Positions 34,946-44,087 of a DNA stretch of 64,000 nt are shown piece by piece. This DNA comes from Streptomyces sp. Je 1-369. Lineage in GTDB: Bacteria; Actinomycetota; Actinomycetes; Streptomycetales; Streptomycetaceae. Where the stretch lies: positions 587,448-651,447 of the forward strand of contig NZ_CP101750.1 of the NCBI RefSeq assembly GCF_026810505.1, read 5' to 3'. The translations under genes and the position numbers were made by a program. The notes under the pieces were generated by a model. That model ran no database searches. It worked only from the letters and a program-made list of their open reading frames with translations, and was not told the DNA's origin. Within the stretch, counting starts at the first letter, position 1. Each line of letters starts with the position of its first letter.

Positions 34946-35683
34946 GTGCGAATATCCAGACTCGTCCCCGCGCTCGCGGCCACCGCCATCGCCGTCCTGG
35001 GGCTCGCCCCGACCGCGGCGGCCCAGGGCCCGACGCGCGCGGAAACGCCCGCCGTTGCTTCCACCGACGGCCCGCAGCCGATCATCGGCGGCGGCTACGC
35101 CAGCAACGCGCCCTGGGCGGCCAGGCTCTTCTCCAACGGCCGGCAGACCTGTAGCGCCACGATCATCGCCCCCACCTGGATCCTCACCGCGAAGCACTGC
35201 GTCAGCGGCGGCGGCCTGTCGTTCCGCATCGGCAGCCTCGACCAGACGTCCGGCGGCACCACGGCCAACGGCACCAGCGTCACCAACCACCCGTCCTCCG
35301 ACCTGTCCCTGGTCAGGCTGGACCGCTCCGTGGCGGGCACCTACGCGCGCCTCGGCTCCCCCGGCTCGGTGTCGGTGGGCCAGACCGTCCAGGTGTACGG
35401 CTGGGGCGCGACGTCCCAGTGCGGCCAGGAGATCAACTGTCAGTCCCGGCTCCTGAAGGTCGCCGACGTCGTCGTGACCGGCGGCTGCCGCGACGCCTAC
35501 CAGGGCCAGGCCATCTGCGCCCGGCGCGGCAACGGCATCACCGCGGGCGGCGACTCGGGCGGCCCGATGATGGCCAACGGCGCGCAGGTCGGCGTCGCCT
35601 CGACCAGTGACCGCCAGACCACGACCGCGTACACGAACGTGACGGCGTACCGCTCCTGGATCCAGAGCGTCGCGGGCGTCTGA
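34946..35683 (+). CDS. secreted trypsin-like serine protease (S1)
   Basis: A 245-residue secreted S1 protease. The signal peptide (MRISRLVPALAATAIAVLGL) is cleaved near TAAA, then a short propeptide leads to the mature start IIGGGY. The catalytic triad is His84 (TAKHC), Asp119 (SSDLSL) and Ser204 (GGDSGGP). Cys pairs typical of Streptomyces trypsins are present. GTG 34946 is chosen because GGAG lies seven bases upstream; the ATG at 34934 has none. A strong hairpin follows the stop. Confidence 0.92.
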   Translation: MRISRLVPALAATAIAVLGLAPTAAAQGPTRAETPAVASTDGPQPIIGGGYASNAPWAARLFSNGRQTCSATIIAPTWILTAKHCVSGGGLSFRIGSLDQTSGGTTANGTSVTNHPSSDLSLVRLDRSVAGTYARLGSPGSVSVGQTVQVYGWGATSQCGQEINCQSRLLKVADVVVTGGCRDAYQGQAICARRGNGITAGGDSGGPMMANGAQVGVASTSDRQTTTAYTNVTAYRSWIQSVAGV

Positions 35684-35716
35684 GTCCCGCTGATTCTCTT
35701 AGCGGACGAGTGTGAC

Positions 35717-35751
35717 AAATCCCCGGCCGCCTCTTGATCGGCCGGGGATTT
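35717..35751. terminator. terminator after the trypsin gene
   Basis: A perfect 13-bp stem, AAATCCCCGGCCG (35717-35729) with CGGCCGGGGATTT (35739-35751), and a nine-base loop. It ends in TTT, unusually close to a classic intrinsic terminator for this genome. Confidence 0.85.
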
Positions 35752-35769
35752 CCCTGTTACCTCTCGGCC

Positions 35770-36216
35770 ATGACCGGTTATTCCACGGACGCCACCGACT
35801 GGCGCATCCTCGATGTCCTCCAGCGGGAGGGCCGCGCCAGCTACGCGGAGCTGGCACGCGCCGTCTCGATGTCCGCGAGCGCCGTCACGGAGCGGGTGCG
35901 GCGCCTCGAGGAGGCCGGTGTCATACAGGGGTACGCGGCCGTGGTCGACCCGGAACGGCTCGGTCTGCCCATCCTCGCGTTCGTGCGCCTGCGCTACCCG
36001 AACGGCAACTACAAGCCGTTCCACGACCTGGTCGACGCGACCCCGGAGATCCTGGAGGCGCACCACGTCACAGGTGACGACTGCTTCGTCATCAAGGTCA
36101 CCGCACGCTCGATGCAGCACCTGGAAGAGGTGTCGGGCAGGATCGGCGCGCTGGGTTCGGTGACGACGAGCGTCGTCTACTCCTCTCCCCTCCCGCGACG
36201 CCCCCTGGGACGCTGA
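35770..36216 (+). CDS. Lrp/AsnC-family transcriptional regulator (second)
   Basis: A 148-residue regulator: HTH TDWRILDVLQREGRASYAELARAVSMSASAVTERVRRL and RAM domain with VTGDDCFVIKVTA. It is shorter than the one at 31694 and only loosely similar in sequence, so the two are not recent duplicates. It is isolated between the protease terminator and a convergent methyltransferase, so its target is unclear. The ATG 35770 has no ribosome site. Confidence 0.9.
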   Translation: MTGYSTDATDWRILDVLQREGRASYAELARAVSMSASAVTERVRRLEEAGVIQGYAAVVDPERLGLPILAFVRLRYPNGNYKPFHDLVDATPEILEAHHVTGDDCFVIKVTARSMQHLEEVSGRIGALGSVTTSVVYSSPLPRRPLGR

Positions 36217-36228
36217 ACCTCCGGCCCC

Positions 36229-37029
36229 TCAGCCGGACTTGCGTGCCACTCCGCCGTAGATGCCGATCGCGTCGGACCCTTCGGGCGACGGAGCGTCCGG
36301 ACGCCAGAACGGCACCTGCACCAGGCCGGGTTCGACGACCTCGAAGCCGTCGAAGAACCGCATGACCTCGGGCTTGGACCGCAGGTTCAGGGTGGCGGTG
36401 GCCTGGTTGTACACGGCTTCGGCGTCGCGGCGGTCGGCGAAGTCGCTCGTGGCGTGCGAGAGGACGAGGAAGCTGCCGACCGGCAGCGCGTCCCGCAGGG
36501 TGGCGACGATCCGCTCGGGTTCCTCCGCGTCGGTCAGGAAGTGGACGATGGCCACGAGGAACAGGGCGACGGGCCGGTCGAAGTCGATGGTCCGGCGGAC
36601 GTCGGGGTGGTCGATGACCGCCCGGGGGTCGCGCAGGTCGGCGAGGACCGTGCTGGTCGTGCCGGATCCGCCGAGCAGCGCTCCGGCGTGCGTGTTCACG
36701 ATCGGGTCGTTGTCCACGTAGGCGACGCGCACGTCCGGTGCCAGCGCGTGGGCCGTCTCGTGCACGTTCGGAGAGGTGGGGAGCCCGGTGCCGATGTCGA
36801 GGATCTGCCGGACACCGCTGCCGACCACGTGGCGGACGGCGCGCCGCATGAAGTCACGGTTGGCCCGCACGCCGATCCGCACCTCGGGCGCGGCGGCGGC
36901 GAGTTCGTCCCCGGCGCGGCGGTCCACCTCGTAGTTGTCCTTGCCACCCAGCAAGTAGTCGTAGATCCGGGCCGGATGCGGCCTGCTGGTGTCGATCTCC
37001 TCGGCAAGGAAGCCGCCGTCCTGTCCCAC
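36229..37029 (-). CDS. SAV2177-family SAM-dependent methyltransferase
   Basis: A 266-residue member of the DUF574/SAV2177 family, which is abundant in Streptomyces. Conserved features: the opening DTSRPHPARIYDYLLGGKDNYEVDR, the SAM motif ILDIGTGLPTSPNVHETA, VAYVDNDPIV, and FLVAIVHFLTD. The acceptor substrate of the family is not established. The gene converges on the Lrp regulator, with 12 bases between the stops. Confidence 0.93.
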   Translation of the reverse strand: MGQDGGFLAEEIDTSRPHPARIYDYLLGGKDNYEVDRRAGDELAAAAPEVRIGVRANRDFMRRAVRHVVGSGVRQILDIGTGLPTSPNVHETAHALAPDVRVAYVDNDPIVNTHAGALLGGSGTTSTVLADLRDPRAVIDHPDVRRTIDFDRPVALFLVAIVHFLTDAEEPERIVATLRDALPVGSFLVLSHATSDFADRRDAEAVYNQATATLNLRSKPEVMRFFDGFEVVEPGLVQVPFWRPDAPSPEGSDAIGIYGGVARKSG

Positions 37030-37227
37030 GCTTCGCCCCTTTCGACGACCGTCACGGCCCCGGTCCCGCGCACGGCTGGCGACAGCTTGTCATATCAACG
37101 TGCCTGTACAGCGAGCGGTTCCGGGCAGCAGCGGCACGACGACAGGCACGGCCAGGATCGAGAGCCTTGAGGGGTATCGCAGCTTCTATCTGGAGGCCCT
37201 CCGCGCCGTCCGCCCTCGGTTCGGGTC

Positions 37228-37416
37228 CTACGACGCGGCTCCCTTGGCGTCCACCACGCCGCCGATGACCAGCAGGATGACGGGGAAGACGATCAGCAGG
37301 AAAGCCATGGTCCAGCCCATCTTCGCCGTTGTCTTGATGGCGACCTTCCTGCAGAGCAGGGCCACGGGCACCAGGTAGAGGAACGCGGCGAAGAAGGCCA
37401 AGTACAGAAAGCCCAT
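37228..37416 (-). CDS. small two-helix membrane protein
   Basis: A 62-residue protein with two hydrophobic helices (residues ~3-22 and ~35-54) separated by a basic loop (CRKVAIKTTAKMG), so probably a hairpin in the membrane. It resembles the small PLD-nuclease-N-like membrane proteins but is too short to assign. The ATG follows GGGAG. It is downstream of the giant secreted protein but separated from it by a strong terminator. Confidence 0.7.
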   Translation of the reverse strand: MGFLYLAFFAAFLYLVPVALLCRKVAIKTTAKMGWTMAFLLIVFPVILLVIGGVVDAKGAAS

Positions 37417-37440
37417 GAGGATTTCTCCCTAGACGTGCGG

Positions 37441-37482
37441 AGGGGGGACGGGCCGGCCGGTGCGGGCCGGCCCGTCCCTCCT
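37441..37482 (-). terminator. terminator of the 1477-aa secreted protein gene
   Basis: A 14-bp perfect stem, GGGACGGGCCGGCC (37445-37458) with its complement at 37465-37478, extended by three more pairs around one G-T, with a six-base loop. Confidence 0.85.
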
Positions 37483-37532
37483 CTTCGTGCATCGGATCAG
37501 TCGGCGGTCATGCGCTCACTCACCCACTCCGG

Positions 37533-40500
37533 TCACCGGGTGAGGTTTTCGGTGAACTTGTTCGCCGGCTCGTCACAGTGCACCACACTGCCGGGACGGT
37601 TCCCCGGCCCGTCCCCGAGGAACGGAACGGGGGCGTCCACGCCCCACGGATTGCCGCCGCTGCCCCGGTGGTAGGCGGAGCAGGAGGCGTAGGCGTTGCC
37701 GTTCGGCGCGGTGGCGGGGAAGTTGGAGAAGTTGCGCCAGTCGCCGCCGCTGATGCGGTGGTCCGACTTCCGGCCGAGGTTGTCGGTCAGCCGGTCGTCC
37801 ACGTACAGATAGAGGTCCGGCATGTACGACTGGAAGACGATGCCGTCGGACGGGTTGGCGTCCTTGTTCTTCTGCAGGTGAGTCGGCTTCACGGAGCCGT
37901 CGGCGCAGAAGGCCCCGGCGATGTCCTGCCAGATCGGCGGGGCGTTGCCGATCATGGAGCCGAACATGTTGTTGTTCCACTTCCCGGTGTTCTTGAAGAA
38001 CATCGAGTAGACGTCCCCGGCGAACCGCCGCACGGTGTGGTTGGTCTCCAGGTCGTTGTTGACCTGGTCCACCCACGCCTTGACGTTGTCGTTGACGGAC
38101 TTGTGGCCGATCATCGCCCGGTAGCCGTGCACACCGCCGCCGACCCCGCGGAAGTCGACGCACTGCTTGGCGTCGTCCAGACGTGCGCCGCGGAAGTGCG
38201 GGAAGTACGCCTGACCAGGAGTGTCACCATCCTTGTAGGGGTGGGACGTGTGGACGTTGCCGTACTCGAGCGCGTCCTGCGTGGTGTAGTCGATGTCCGG
38301 CGCCGGGATGCCGTAGTCCGCCTCGATCGCCTGCATGATGTCCGTGACGAAGTGCGGCAGGTGGGCGTTGCCGACGCGGGCGCGGTAGTCGGACCCCACG
38401 CTGCCGTCGACGATCTTCCCGTCCTCGCCGACCACGAACGTCACGTTCACATCAGACTTGATCTTGTAGCTGTTCGGGTCCGCGTACGCCTTGGACGCGG
38501 GCTCGGCCGGGTCCGGCCGCTCGTTGGACATGGCCATCCAGCGCGGGATGGAGTACTCGGGGGCGGAGCCGTCGGCGCGCGGCTTCCAGCCGCCCGCCTT
38601 GATCTCCTTGGCCCACTTGTCGGCCGCGTCCCACGTCTTCTGGCCCGTGCACTCGCCGACGGCCTTCGCCGAAGGGCAGCGCGCCTTGGAGGACATGCCG
38701 ACGGCGTCGGCGCCCTCCGGGTTGTTCCACAGCGGACCGTGGTCAGCGAGGCCGAGGCCCCAGTCGTAGAGCGCCTTCATCGACTGCACCGGCGAGTTGA
38801 TCTCGGTCGACACCGGCCAGTTGGAGTTCAGCTCCTGGTTCGGGTCGAAGATCGCCGCGGCGGTCAGCGAGCGGTGCACGAACTTGCCCTTGATCGGCTT
38901 GAACGCCACGGAGTTCCAGGCGATGTCGCGGTCCGCGCTGCCCGTCTTCGTGTAGTTCGTGAGCTTCACCTTCGGCATGCCCGTGAACTTGTAGGCGCCC
39001 AGCGGCACCCACTTGCCGCTGTTCGCGTTCTGGTCGACGACCCGCTCGTAGGGGCCGCCGGACGCGCCGCTGACGACGTATGTCGCGTGCCTGGTCTGCG
39101 CCCCGGTGTCGGGGACGTAGGCGTAGACGGCGGCGAGGTCGTACTTCTTGCCCGCCGTCCACTCGCCCTCGATCGTCATCCGGTTGCCGTCGCCGCCGAG
39201 GTGGTCCTCGTTACGGGTGTGGGTGTACCAGAAGTGGCCGCCGTGGCCGCCGCCGATGGAGTGCAGATCGGCCTTCGCCTCGTAGTGCTTGTCCCAGTCA
39301 GGATGGAAGGTGAACTGGAACGAGCCCGTCGAGGACGCCTTGCCGCAAGTGGACCAGGTCGGCGTTCCGTTGGGTACGGAGGCGACGACGTCGGAGCCCG
39401 CGGGGGCGCCCCCGCACACCGGGTCGCCGTTCTTCAGCCGGTAGCCGCGGCCCGGCTCGGAGCGCAGCGTGGCGTACTTGATGCTCTCGTGCCCGCACGT
39501 CTGGTCGCAGTCGGGCTTCCACACCGCCTTCTCCTGCGTCCACCAGAACTGCCGGTAGCAGGCCTCGTCCGGGCAGTCGACCGGGTTGGCCGGGTCGCAG
39601 TTGTTCTTCTTGTTGCAGAACGTGTCCAGCGGCGGGCTGACGCGGGAGCGGTCGGCGATGCTCGCCCACCACGCGGGGCGGAACCCGGCGGTGTTGAAGC
39701 CGGACTCGCCCTTCCAGTCCTGCTTGCCGTCCGTGCCGTAGGAGAAGCCGGTGTCGATGGACCAGGCGGACCAGCCCATCACCTTCTCCTCGTACGGCCA
39801 GTCCTGCGGGTGCGCCGCGTCACGGATGTTGTTCGCGTTGAGGCTGACATCCATGAACGGGTGGTCCCAGGCACCCTTCTTGTACATGGGGTTGGCCGGG
39901 TTGTTGTACCAGCCGAGGCCCCAGTGTCCGCCGTTCTTGCCCGACTCCGACTTGGGGTTGAAGCCGAGGTTGTAATTCCAGGCGGCGGTGAACCAGTTCT
40001 CCATGCGGGAAGGGTCGTCGTTGTTGACCGTGATCTTCTGCCCGTCCTTGTGGACCTCGTTCCACTTGTCGGCGAGGATCTTCATGGAGGCGGCGATGTT
40101 GGTCGCGTAGTCGACCGCGATGACCTTCTGCAGCTTCGGGTCGAGGCTCGTCTCGTCCTTCTTCTCGTGACCCTTCAGGCGCATGCCGTCGGTGACCTGG
40201 CCGACGCCGTAACCACAGTCGGACTTGTCCCAGTTGATGCGCCAGTAGCCGAGGAGCGTGTCCTTCGCCTTGTGGCCGTAGTAGCCGTCCACGGCGGCCA
40301 GCGGATTGCCCATCTGGCCGGGGATCGCACCGGACTCGGCCTGCCACAGGTTGGACTCCTGCGCCAGGATACCGAGGAGCACGCTCGCCGGGATCCGGCC
40401 GCCCCCGTTCAGCTTCGGCAGCGGGAACAGGCCCTGCGGGTCGATCGTGCCGAGCCCCGCCTGGCCCCGGTAGTCGCCCTGGCGGATCCACTTGGCGCGC

Positions 40501-41966
40501 AGCTCACCGCGTACGGCCATGTCCACCGCCCACTCCACCTGGTTCGGCGTCGGCTGCAACGCCTGGGCGCTCATGTCGTTGCGCGAGACGGAGCACCAGC
40601 GGTCGGTGTCGACGGGATCGTGCGAGACGGACGCGGCCGCGGTCTTGACGGCCGAGGCGCGGGTCAGCGTGCGCGGCTTGCTGTCGCCGGTCAGGGCGGG
40701 CGAGAGGCCCGCGGTGGTGCGCGGCTGCGCCGACTCGACCCGTTGCTCGACCTCCTCACCGGTGGTCGTCGCGGTCGACGTCACCGTGATGGTGGTCTCG
40801 TCGTCCGCGGTGCCCGGGGCCTGGCCGGAGCGCGAACGCACGCCCGCCTCGGGCTCATTCGCCTTGTCGAAGCCCTTGCCCGCGCCCTTGATGCGGGTCA
40901 GTCCGGCGCGGACGCCGGGGGTGAGGACGGGCTCGACGGCGAGCCGGCCGTGCGAGGAGAGGTCGGTGTCGGCGGGTGCGTCGACCCGGGTGACCCCGCT
41001 GTCCCGCAGTCGTACGTCCTTGGCCTCGCCGGTCAGGAAGGTGCGGCCCCGCGCGCCGGGTTCGAGGCCGAGGTCGCCGAGGCGGCCGGTGGCGATCGTG
41101 CGGGGCTCGCCGTGCCCGTCGTACACCTTCGCCTGCGCCGTCTTCGTGCCCTTGCGGTCCACGAAGCCGACGCGGTCGCCGCCCATGGGGCGGATATCGA
41201 AGGGAACGCTGTCGCCCTCGGCGACCTTGCGGATCTTGCCCTTGCCGTCGACGTGGACGAGGTCGCGGCCAAGGCCGGCGACCACACCGTCCTTCACGGG
41301 CGCCGCCGACGACACCTGGCCGCGCAGCTCACCGGTCTTGGCGATGGTCTTGCCCGCCGTGTCCACCGTGATCACCTGCGTCTTCACCTGCGACACGTCG
41401 TTCATGTCGCGGTACTGGGTGAAGGCCGCGGTGTGCGTGGTGGTGTTACAGGTGGGGTCGAAGTAGGCGAGGGTGCCGGTGAACGGCAGCTTCGTCACGT
41501 CCCCCGTCCTCGTGTTCACGATCGCGGTGAACGCGCCGCCCTGCATCAGGTCCGGCTTGTTGGTGAACGCGCGCGGCGCGTACACGGCGGCGACATGGGA
41601 GTCGTCCATGACGCACTGGTTGCCGATCCACGAATCGGCGGGCATTCCGGGCTCGTTGAGGACGGCGGCGGTCTTCCACGCGTACGCCTCGTCCGACGCG
41701 GCGGCGAGGATGCGCAGCCCCTCGGAGTCGGCGGCGGCGGTGACGGCCCGGTCCTTCGAGGTGTCCCAGTCCTTGCCGAGCTTCTCGTCGGGGTCGGCGA
41801 CGGCACCCGAACCGGGTCCGTCCCCGGCCGACTTCGGCTGGGGGGCGACGGTCGTGCCGTCGGGCGCGGCGTGGGCCGTGCCGGTCTGGATCAGCCCGGC
41901 CAGGACCGCGGCGGCCGCGAGGCCTGCGATCCCGGCGCGTGCCGGTCTCCGTATGTGCGATCTCAA
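37533..41966 (-). CDS. giant secreted protein with lysozyme-like and golvesin-like domains
   Basis: A 1477-residue exported protein. The signal peptide ends near AHA (residue 33). Residues ~60-450 look like a beta-rich, propeller-like region (repeating VDTAGKT, VDGKGKI, VYDGHGE turns). Residues ~525-680 resemble a lytic transglycosylase/lysozyme-like fold with ILAQESNL (putative catalytic Glu537) and CGYGVGQVTDGM. A golvesin/cell-wall-binding-like segment lies around 910-1010 (YDLAAVYAYVPDTG to DIAWNSVAFKP), and a long C-terminal region follows. Many Cys suggest disulfides. The likely site of action is the cell wall or extracellular matrix, and the substrate is unknown. It is divergent from an I36 inhibitor. 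Confidence 0.85.
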   Translation of the reverse strand: MRSHIRRPARAGIAGLAAAAVLAGLIQTGTAHAAPDGTTVAPQPKSAGDGPGSGAVADPDEKLGKDWDTSKDRAVTAAADSEGLRILAAASDEAYAWKTAAVLNEPGMPADSWIGNQCVMDDSHVAAVYAPRAFTNKPDLMQGGAFTAIVNTRTGDVTKLPFTGTLAYFDPTCNTTTHTAAFTQYRDMNDVSQVKTQVITVDTAGKTIAKTGELRGQVSSAAPVKDGVVAGLGRDLVHVDGKGKIRKVAEGDSVPFDIRPMGGDRVGFVDRKGTKTAQAKVYDGHGEPRTIATGRLGDLGLEPGARGRTFLTGEAKDVRLRDSGVTRVDAPADTDLSSHGRLAVEPVLTPGVRAGLTRIKGAGKGFDKANEPEAGVRSRSGQAPGTADDETTITVTSTATTTGEEVEQRVESAQPRTTAGLSPALTGDSKPRTLTRASAVKTAAASVSHDPVDTDRWCSVSRNDMSAQALQPTPNQVEWAVDMAVRGELRAKWIRQGDYRGQAGLGTIDPQGLFPLPKLNGGGRIPASVLLGILAQESNLWQAESGAIPGQMGNPLAAVDGYYGHKAKDTLLGYWRINWDKSDCGYGVGQVTDGMRLKGHEKKDETSLDPKLQKVIAVDYATNIAASMKILADKWNEVHKDGQKITVNNDDPSRMENWFTAAWNYNLGFNPKSESGKNGGHWGLGWYNNPANPMYKKGAWDHPFMDVSLNANNIRDAAHPQDWPYEEKVMGWSAWSIDTGFSYGTDGKQDWKGESGFNTAGFRPAWWASIADRSRVSPPLDTFCNKKNNCDPANPVDCPDEACYRQFWWTQEKAVWKPDCDQTCGHESIKYATLRSEPGRGYRLKNGDPVCGGAPAGSDVVASVPNGTPTWSTCGKASSTGSFQFTFHPDWDKHYEAKADLHSIGGGHGGHFWYTHTRNEDHLGGDGNRMTIEGEWTAGKKYDLAAVYAYVPDTGAQTRHATYVVSGASGGPYERVVDQNANSGKWVPLGAYKFTGMPKVKLTNYTKTGSADRDIAWNSVAFKPIKGKFVHRSLTAAAIFDPNQELNSNWPVSTEINSPVQSMKALYDWGLGLADHGPLWNNPEGADAVGMSSKARCPSAKAVGECTGQKTWDAADKWAKEIKAGGWKPRADGSAPEYSIPRWMAMSNERPDPAEPASKAYADPNSYKIKSDVNVTFVVGEDGKIVDGSVGSDYRARVGNAHLPHFVTDIMQAIEADYGIPAPDIDYTTQDALEYGNVHTSHPYKDGDTPGQAYFPHFRGARLDDAKQCVDFRGVGGGVHGYRAMIGHKSVNDNVKAWVDQVNNDLETNHTVRRFAGDVYSMFFKNTGKWNNNMFGSMIGNAPPIWQDIAGAFCADGSVKPTHLQKNKDANPSDGIVFQSYMPDLYLYVDDRLTDNLGRKSDHRISGGDWRNFSNFPATAPNGNAYASCSAYHRGSGGNPWGVDAPVPFLGDGPGNRPGSVVHCDEPANKFTENLTR

Positions 41967-42403
41967 CTCATGCTCTTCCTCTCACAGTTGGCGCATGGCA
42001 AAGCAGCACCGATGGTGTGTTACGGGTCTTCTCCCGTGATGTCGGTGCGTTGCCGGTCAAGCTGTGAGGTGTGGGGGAAATGGGATTGATCATCGTAAGG
42101 CGTAGATAAGGGCGGCCGTAAACCGGGTGCCACGACGGACATATGAGGACTCATCAACACGTGACGCCGCGTCACGACGTGCTTGACCGTGCCGTGAGTC
42201 GATCTTGATGGGGCTGTTATCCCTCGCCGTACAACCATGCTTAACGCCACAGATGGGATGGGTGGCACTTGTCGGCTTTAAGCGGATTCATCCGCTAGAT
42301 CGGTGCACGCTCCATGCAATACGTTCCTTGATCGGATCCGCGCTCCGGAGAACCCGGAGCTCCGTGGATCCGCTCGAACATGACGTCTTTCTGGGGAACA
42401 CCC
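41967..42403. other. 437-bp divergent intergenic region with several palindromes
   Basis: No supported gene. It contains ATGAG-GA-CTCAT (42143-42154), CGTGACG-CCG-CGTCACG (42160-42176), AGCGGA-TTCA-TCCGCT (42281-42296) and a hairpin GCTCCGG-AGAAC-CCGGAGC (42342-42360) flanked by two GGATCC sites. The first three are operator-like and the last probably folds in the leader of the I36 gene. This looks like a heavily regulated divergent promoter. Confidence 0.55.
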
Positions 42404-43126
42404 GTGCACATCAGCGCCCGCACCACCATGGCCGCCGCCGCCCTCGCCCTCGCGACCGCAGGCATCACCGCCGCTCCGGCCTTCGCCGACAGCTCCCTCC
42501 CCGAGGTGCCCGGCGCCGTCTCCGGCACCGCGACCGCCGAAGAGGAGGCGCAGGTCCACCAGGAGGTGGAGAACGCGCCGAAGGTCGAGATGTACTACCA
42601 CGGCGAGAGGATCGACTCCCGGTCCGACGACCTCGGCGGCGCGCAGGTCTGCGCCGAGGTCTCGCAGGACGGCACGATGGAGTGCTTCGACGACCAGGCC
42701 GAGGCCGACGCCTACCTCGCCGAACACGCGCCGACTCCGCAGGCGCGCGAGGGCGCGGCCGCCCAGAGCGCCCCGAAGGCGGCGCCGGCCGCCACCGCCC
42801 TGCGCAGCAGCTGGCTGGACTGCCCCAAGAGCTGGGTGTGCCTGTGGCAGGACGCGGACTTCAAGGGCCGTCGCCTGCAGTGGCCGACGTACGACACCGC
42901 GAAGACCCGCCACCTGGACCAGTACAGCCCGAGCTTCCGGGACAAGGCGTCCTCCGCGTACGTCAACCGCCCCCAGCGCGGGGTGGAGCTGTACGACTTC
43001 CGCACCGGCATGCCCGACCCGCACCTCTTCCTCGGGGCCGGATACACCCGGTACCCGAACTTCAAGAAGATTTCCTACGCTTACGGTGGTAACTGGAACG
43101 ACAGGGCCGACGCGATCAAGTTCTGA
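42404..43126 (+). CDS. secreted peptidase inhibitor family I36 protein
   Basis: A 240-residue exported protein. A signal peptide (HISARTTMAAAALALATAGI, cleaved near AFA) is followed by an acidic linker and a crystallin-like I36 domain in the C-terminal ~110 residues (CPKSWVCLWQDADFKGRRLQW, then SSAYVNRPQ and YGGNWNDRADAI). I36 proteins such as SMI inhibit metalloproteases, so an inhibitor of secreted proteases is plausible. GTG 42404 has GGGGA seven bases upstream, and an ATG at 42380 is the alternative. A lipoprotein gene follows 16 bases later. Confidence 0.85.
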   Translation: MHISARTTMAAAALALATAGITAAPAFADSSLPEVPGAVSGTATAEEEAQVHQEVENAPKVEMYYHGERIDSRSDDLGGAQVCAEVSQDGTMECFDDQAEADAYLAEHAPTPQAREGAAAQSAPKAAPAATALRSSWLDCPKSWVCLWQDADFKGRRLQWPTYDTAKTRHLDQYSPSFRDKASSAYVNRPQRGVELYDFRTGMPDPHLFLGAGYTRYPNFKKISYAYGGNWNDRADAIKF

Positions 43127-43142
43127 GAGGGAGGAGCGTGTG

Positions 43143-43580
43143 ATGCGCCCACAGCTGATCCGATCCGCGGCGCTCGCCCTCGGCGCGTGCGTCGCCATCG
43201 GCCTCACGAGTGGCTGCGAGTGGACCGACACGACGGCCCAGGGCACCGCCACCGAGCAGGAGACCCTGCCGCCCGACGCCGACAAGAAGCAGTCGAGGAA
43301 GAACGCCGACGACTTCCGCGCGTGGGTCGAGGCCAACGGCACCCAGGCGCAGAAGAAGGCGGCGTCCCGCGTACGGCGCGTCATCGGCGAGTGGGACGAC
43401 AGAACCGGCAACGCCTACATCTCCACCGACATCAACGGTGGGACGACGCCGGTCAAGGAGCCCATGGCCACCGCACGCGCGCTCGCCGCGGCCTTCGACG
43501 ACTGGAAGGACTCCAAGGAGGGCTACGTCTCGGTGTACGACGTCTTCGGCAACGCCCTCGTCACCAACGAGGAGTTCTGA
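43143..43580 (+). CDS. small lipoprotein of unknown function
   Basis: A 145-residue protein with a lipoprotein signal: hydrophobic ALALGACVAIGL followed by the lipobox LTSGC (lipidated Cys25). The mature part is charged and helical (DDFRAWVEANGTQAQKKAASRVRRV), then a short strand region (NAYISTDING) and a C-terminal WKDSKEGYVSVYDVFGNAL. No family is recognised. It follows the I36 gene by 16 bases with a GGAGG ribosome site, so the two are one operon and perhaps work at the same surface. Confidence 0.8.
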   Translation: MRPQLIRSAALALGACVAIGLTSGCEWTDTTAQGTATEQETLPPDADKKQSRKNADDFRAWVEANGTQAQKKAASRVRRVIGEWDDRTGNAYISTDINGGTTPVKEPMATARALAAAFDDWKDSKEGYVSVYDVFGNALVTNEEF

Positions 43581-43597
43581 GCCGAGGAGTTCTGAGC
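43569..43597 (+). repeat. 14-bp tandem duplication across a stop codon
   Basis: GAGGAGTTCTGAGC occurs at 43569-43582 and again at 43584-43597 with a 15-bp period. The first copy encodes the last residues (EEF) and the stop codon of the lipoprotein gene; the second repeats them after the stop. Confidence 0.85.
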
Positions 43598-43609
43598 TGA
43601 TGCGGAGTC

Positions 43610-43640
43610 GGGGCACGGCGCGCCCAGTGCGCCGTGCCCC
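43610..43640. terminator. terminator after the I36/lipoprotein operon
   Basis: A perfect 12-bp stem, GGGGCACGGCGC (43610-43621) with GCGCCGTGCCCC (43629-43640), and a seven-base loop. Confidence 0.85.
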
Positions 43641-44087
43641 GGACCGTACGAGGTGTCAGTCCTGGTGGACGATGGCGGAGGACTTGCCCGTCGCCCAGGG
43701 AGGGTGCCCCTCACCGACCGGACGCTGCTGGACGACCGAACTCGAGGCACACCCACACACCTCGAACCGAACCGTCGGCCCCCAGGCCTGGCTGCACATC
43801 CAACTCCAGGGCTACGCGGTCGGCACTCCCGACCAGAACGGAAACCAAAGGACCCGCTCCGGCAGGACCGGGGCGGCGACCAACCAGGCGACAGGCAGAA
43901 CAGTGAACAGCAGGCAGCAGACCGTCGTGAGGGCCTACCTGCAAGGACGTCACACTGGCGGAACAAGTAGACGCAGCAGCTGGCCCTGGAGGCTCTCCGG
44001 GGGACACGCGGGGGGACAGAAGGGCAAGGACGGTCACGGAAAAGCCGGGTAAGACAGGGCACGATCCGGAATCGAGGATCCGAGACC
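43641..44087. other. 447-bp region without a supported gene
   Basis: Several overlapping frames are open here but none has the strong third-position GC of its neighbours, a good ribosome site or a recognisable motif. It may be decayed sequence between the lipoprotein operon and sbcC. Confidence 0.5.

Noticed and set aside
37578..42089. 1503-codon open frame on the plus strand opposite the giant secreted protein
   Set aside because: It is the GC-rich antisense shadow of the minus-strand gene, with Val/Arg/Gly-rich low-complexity sequence. The minus-strand frame has a signal peptide and domain features.
43653..43970. 105-codon plus-strand frame before sbcC
   Set aside because: Third codon positions are not GC-biased, and there is no good ribosome site or recognised motif.
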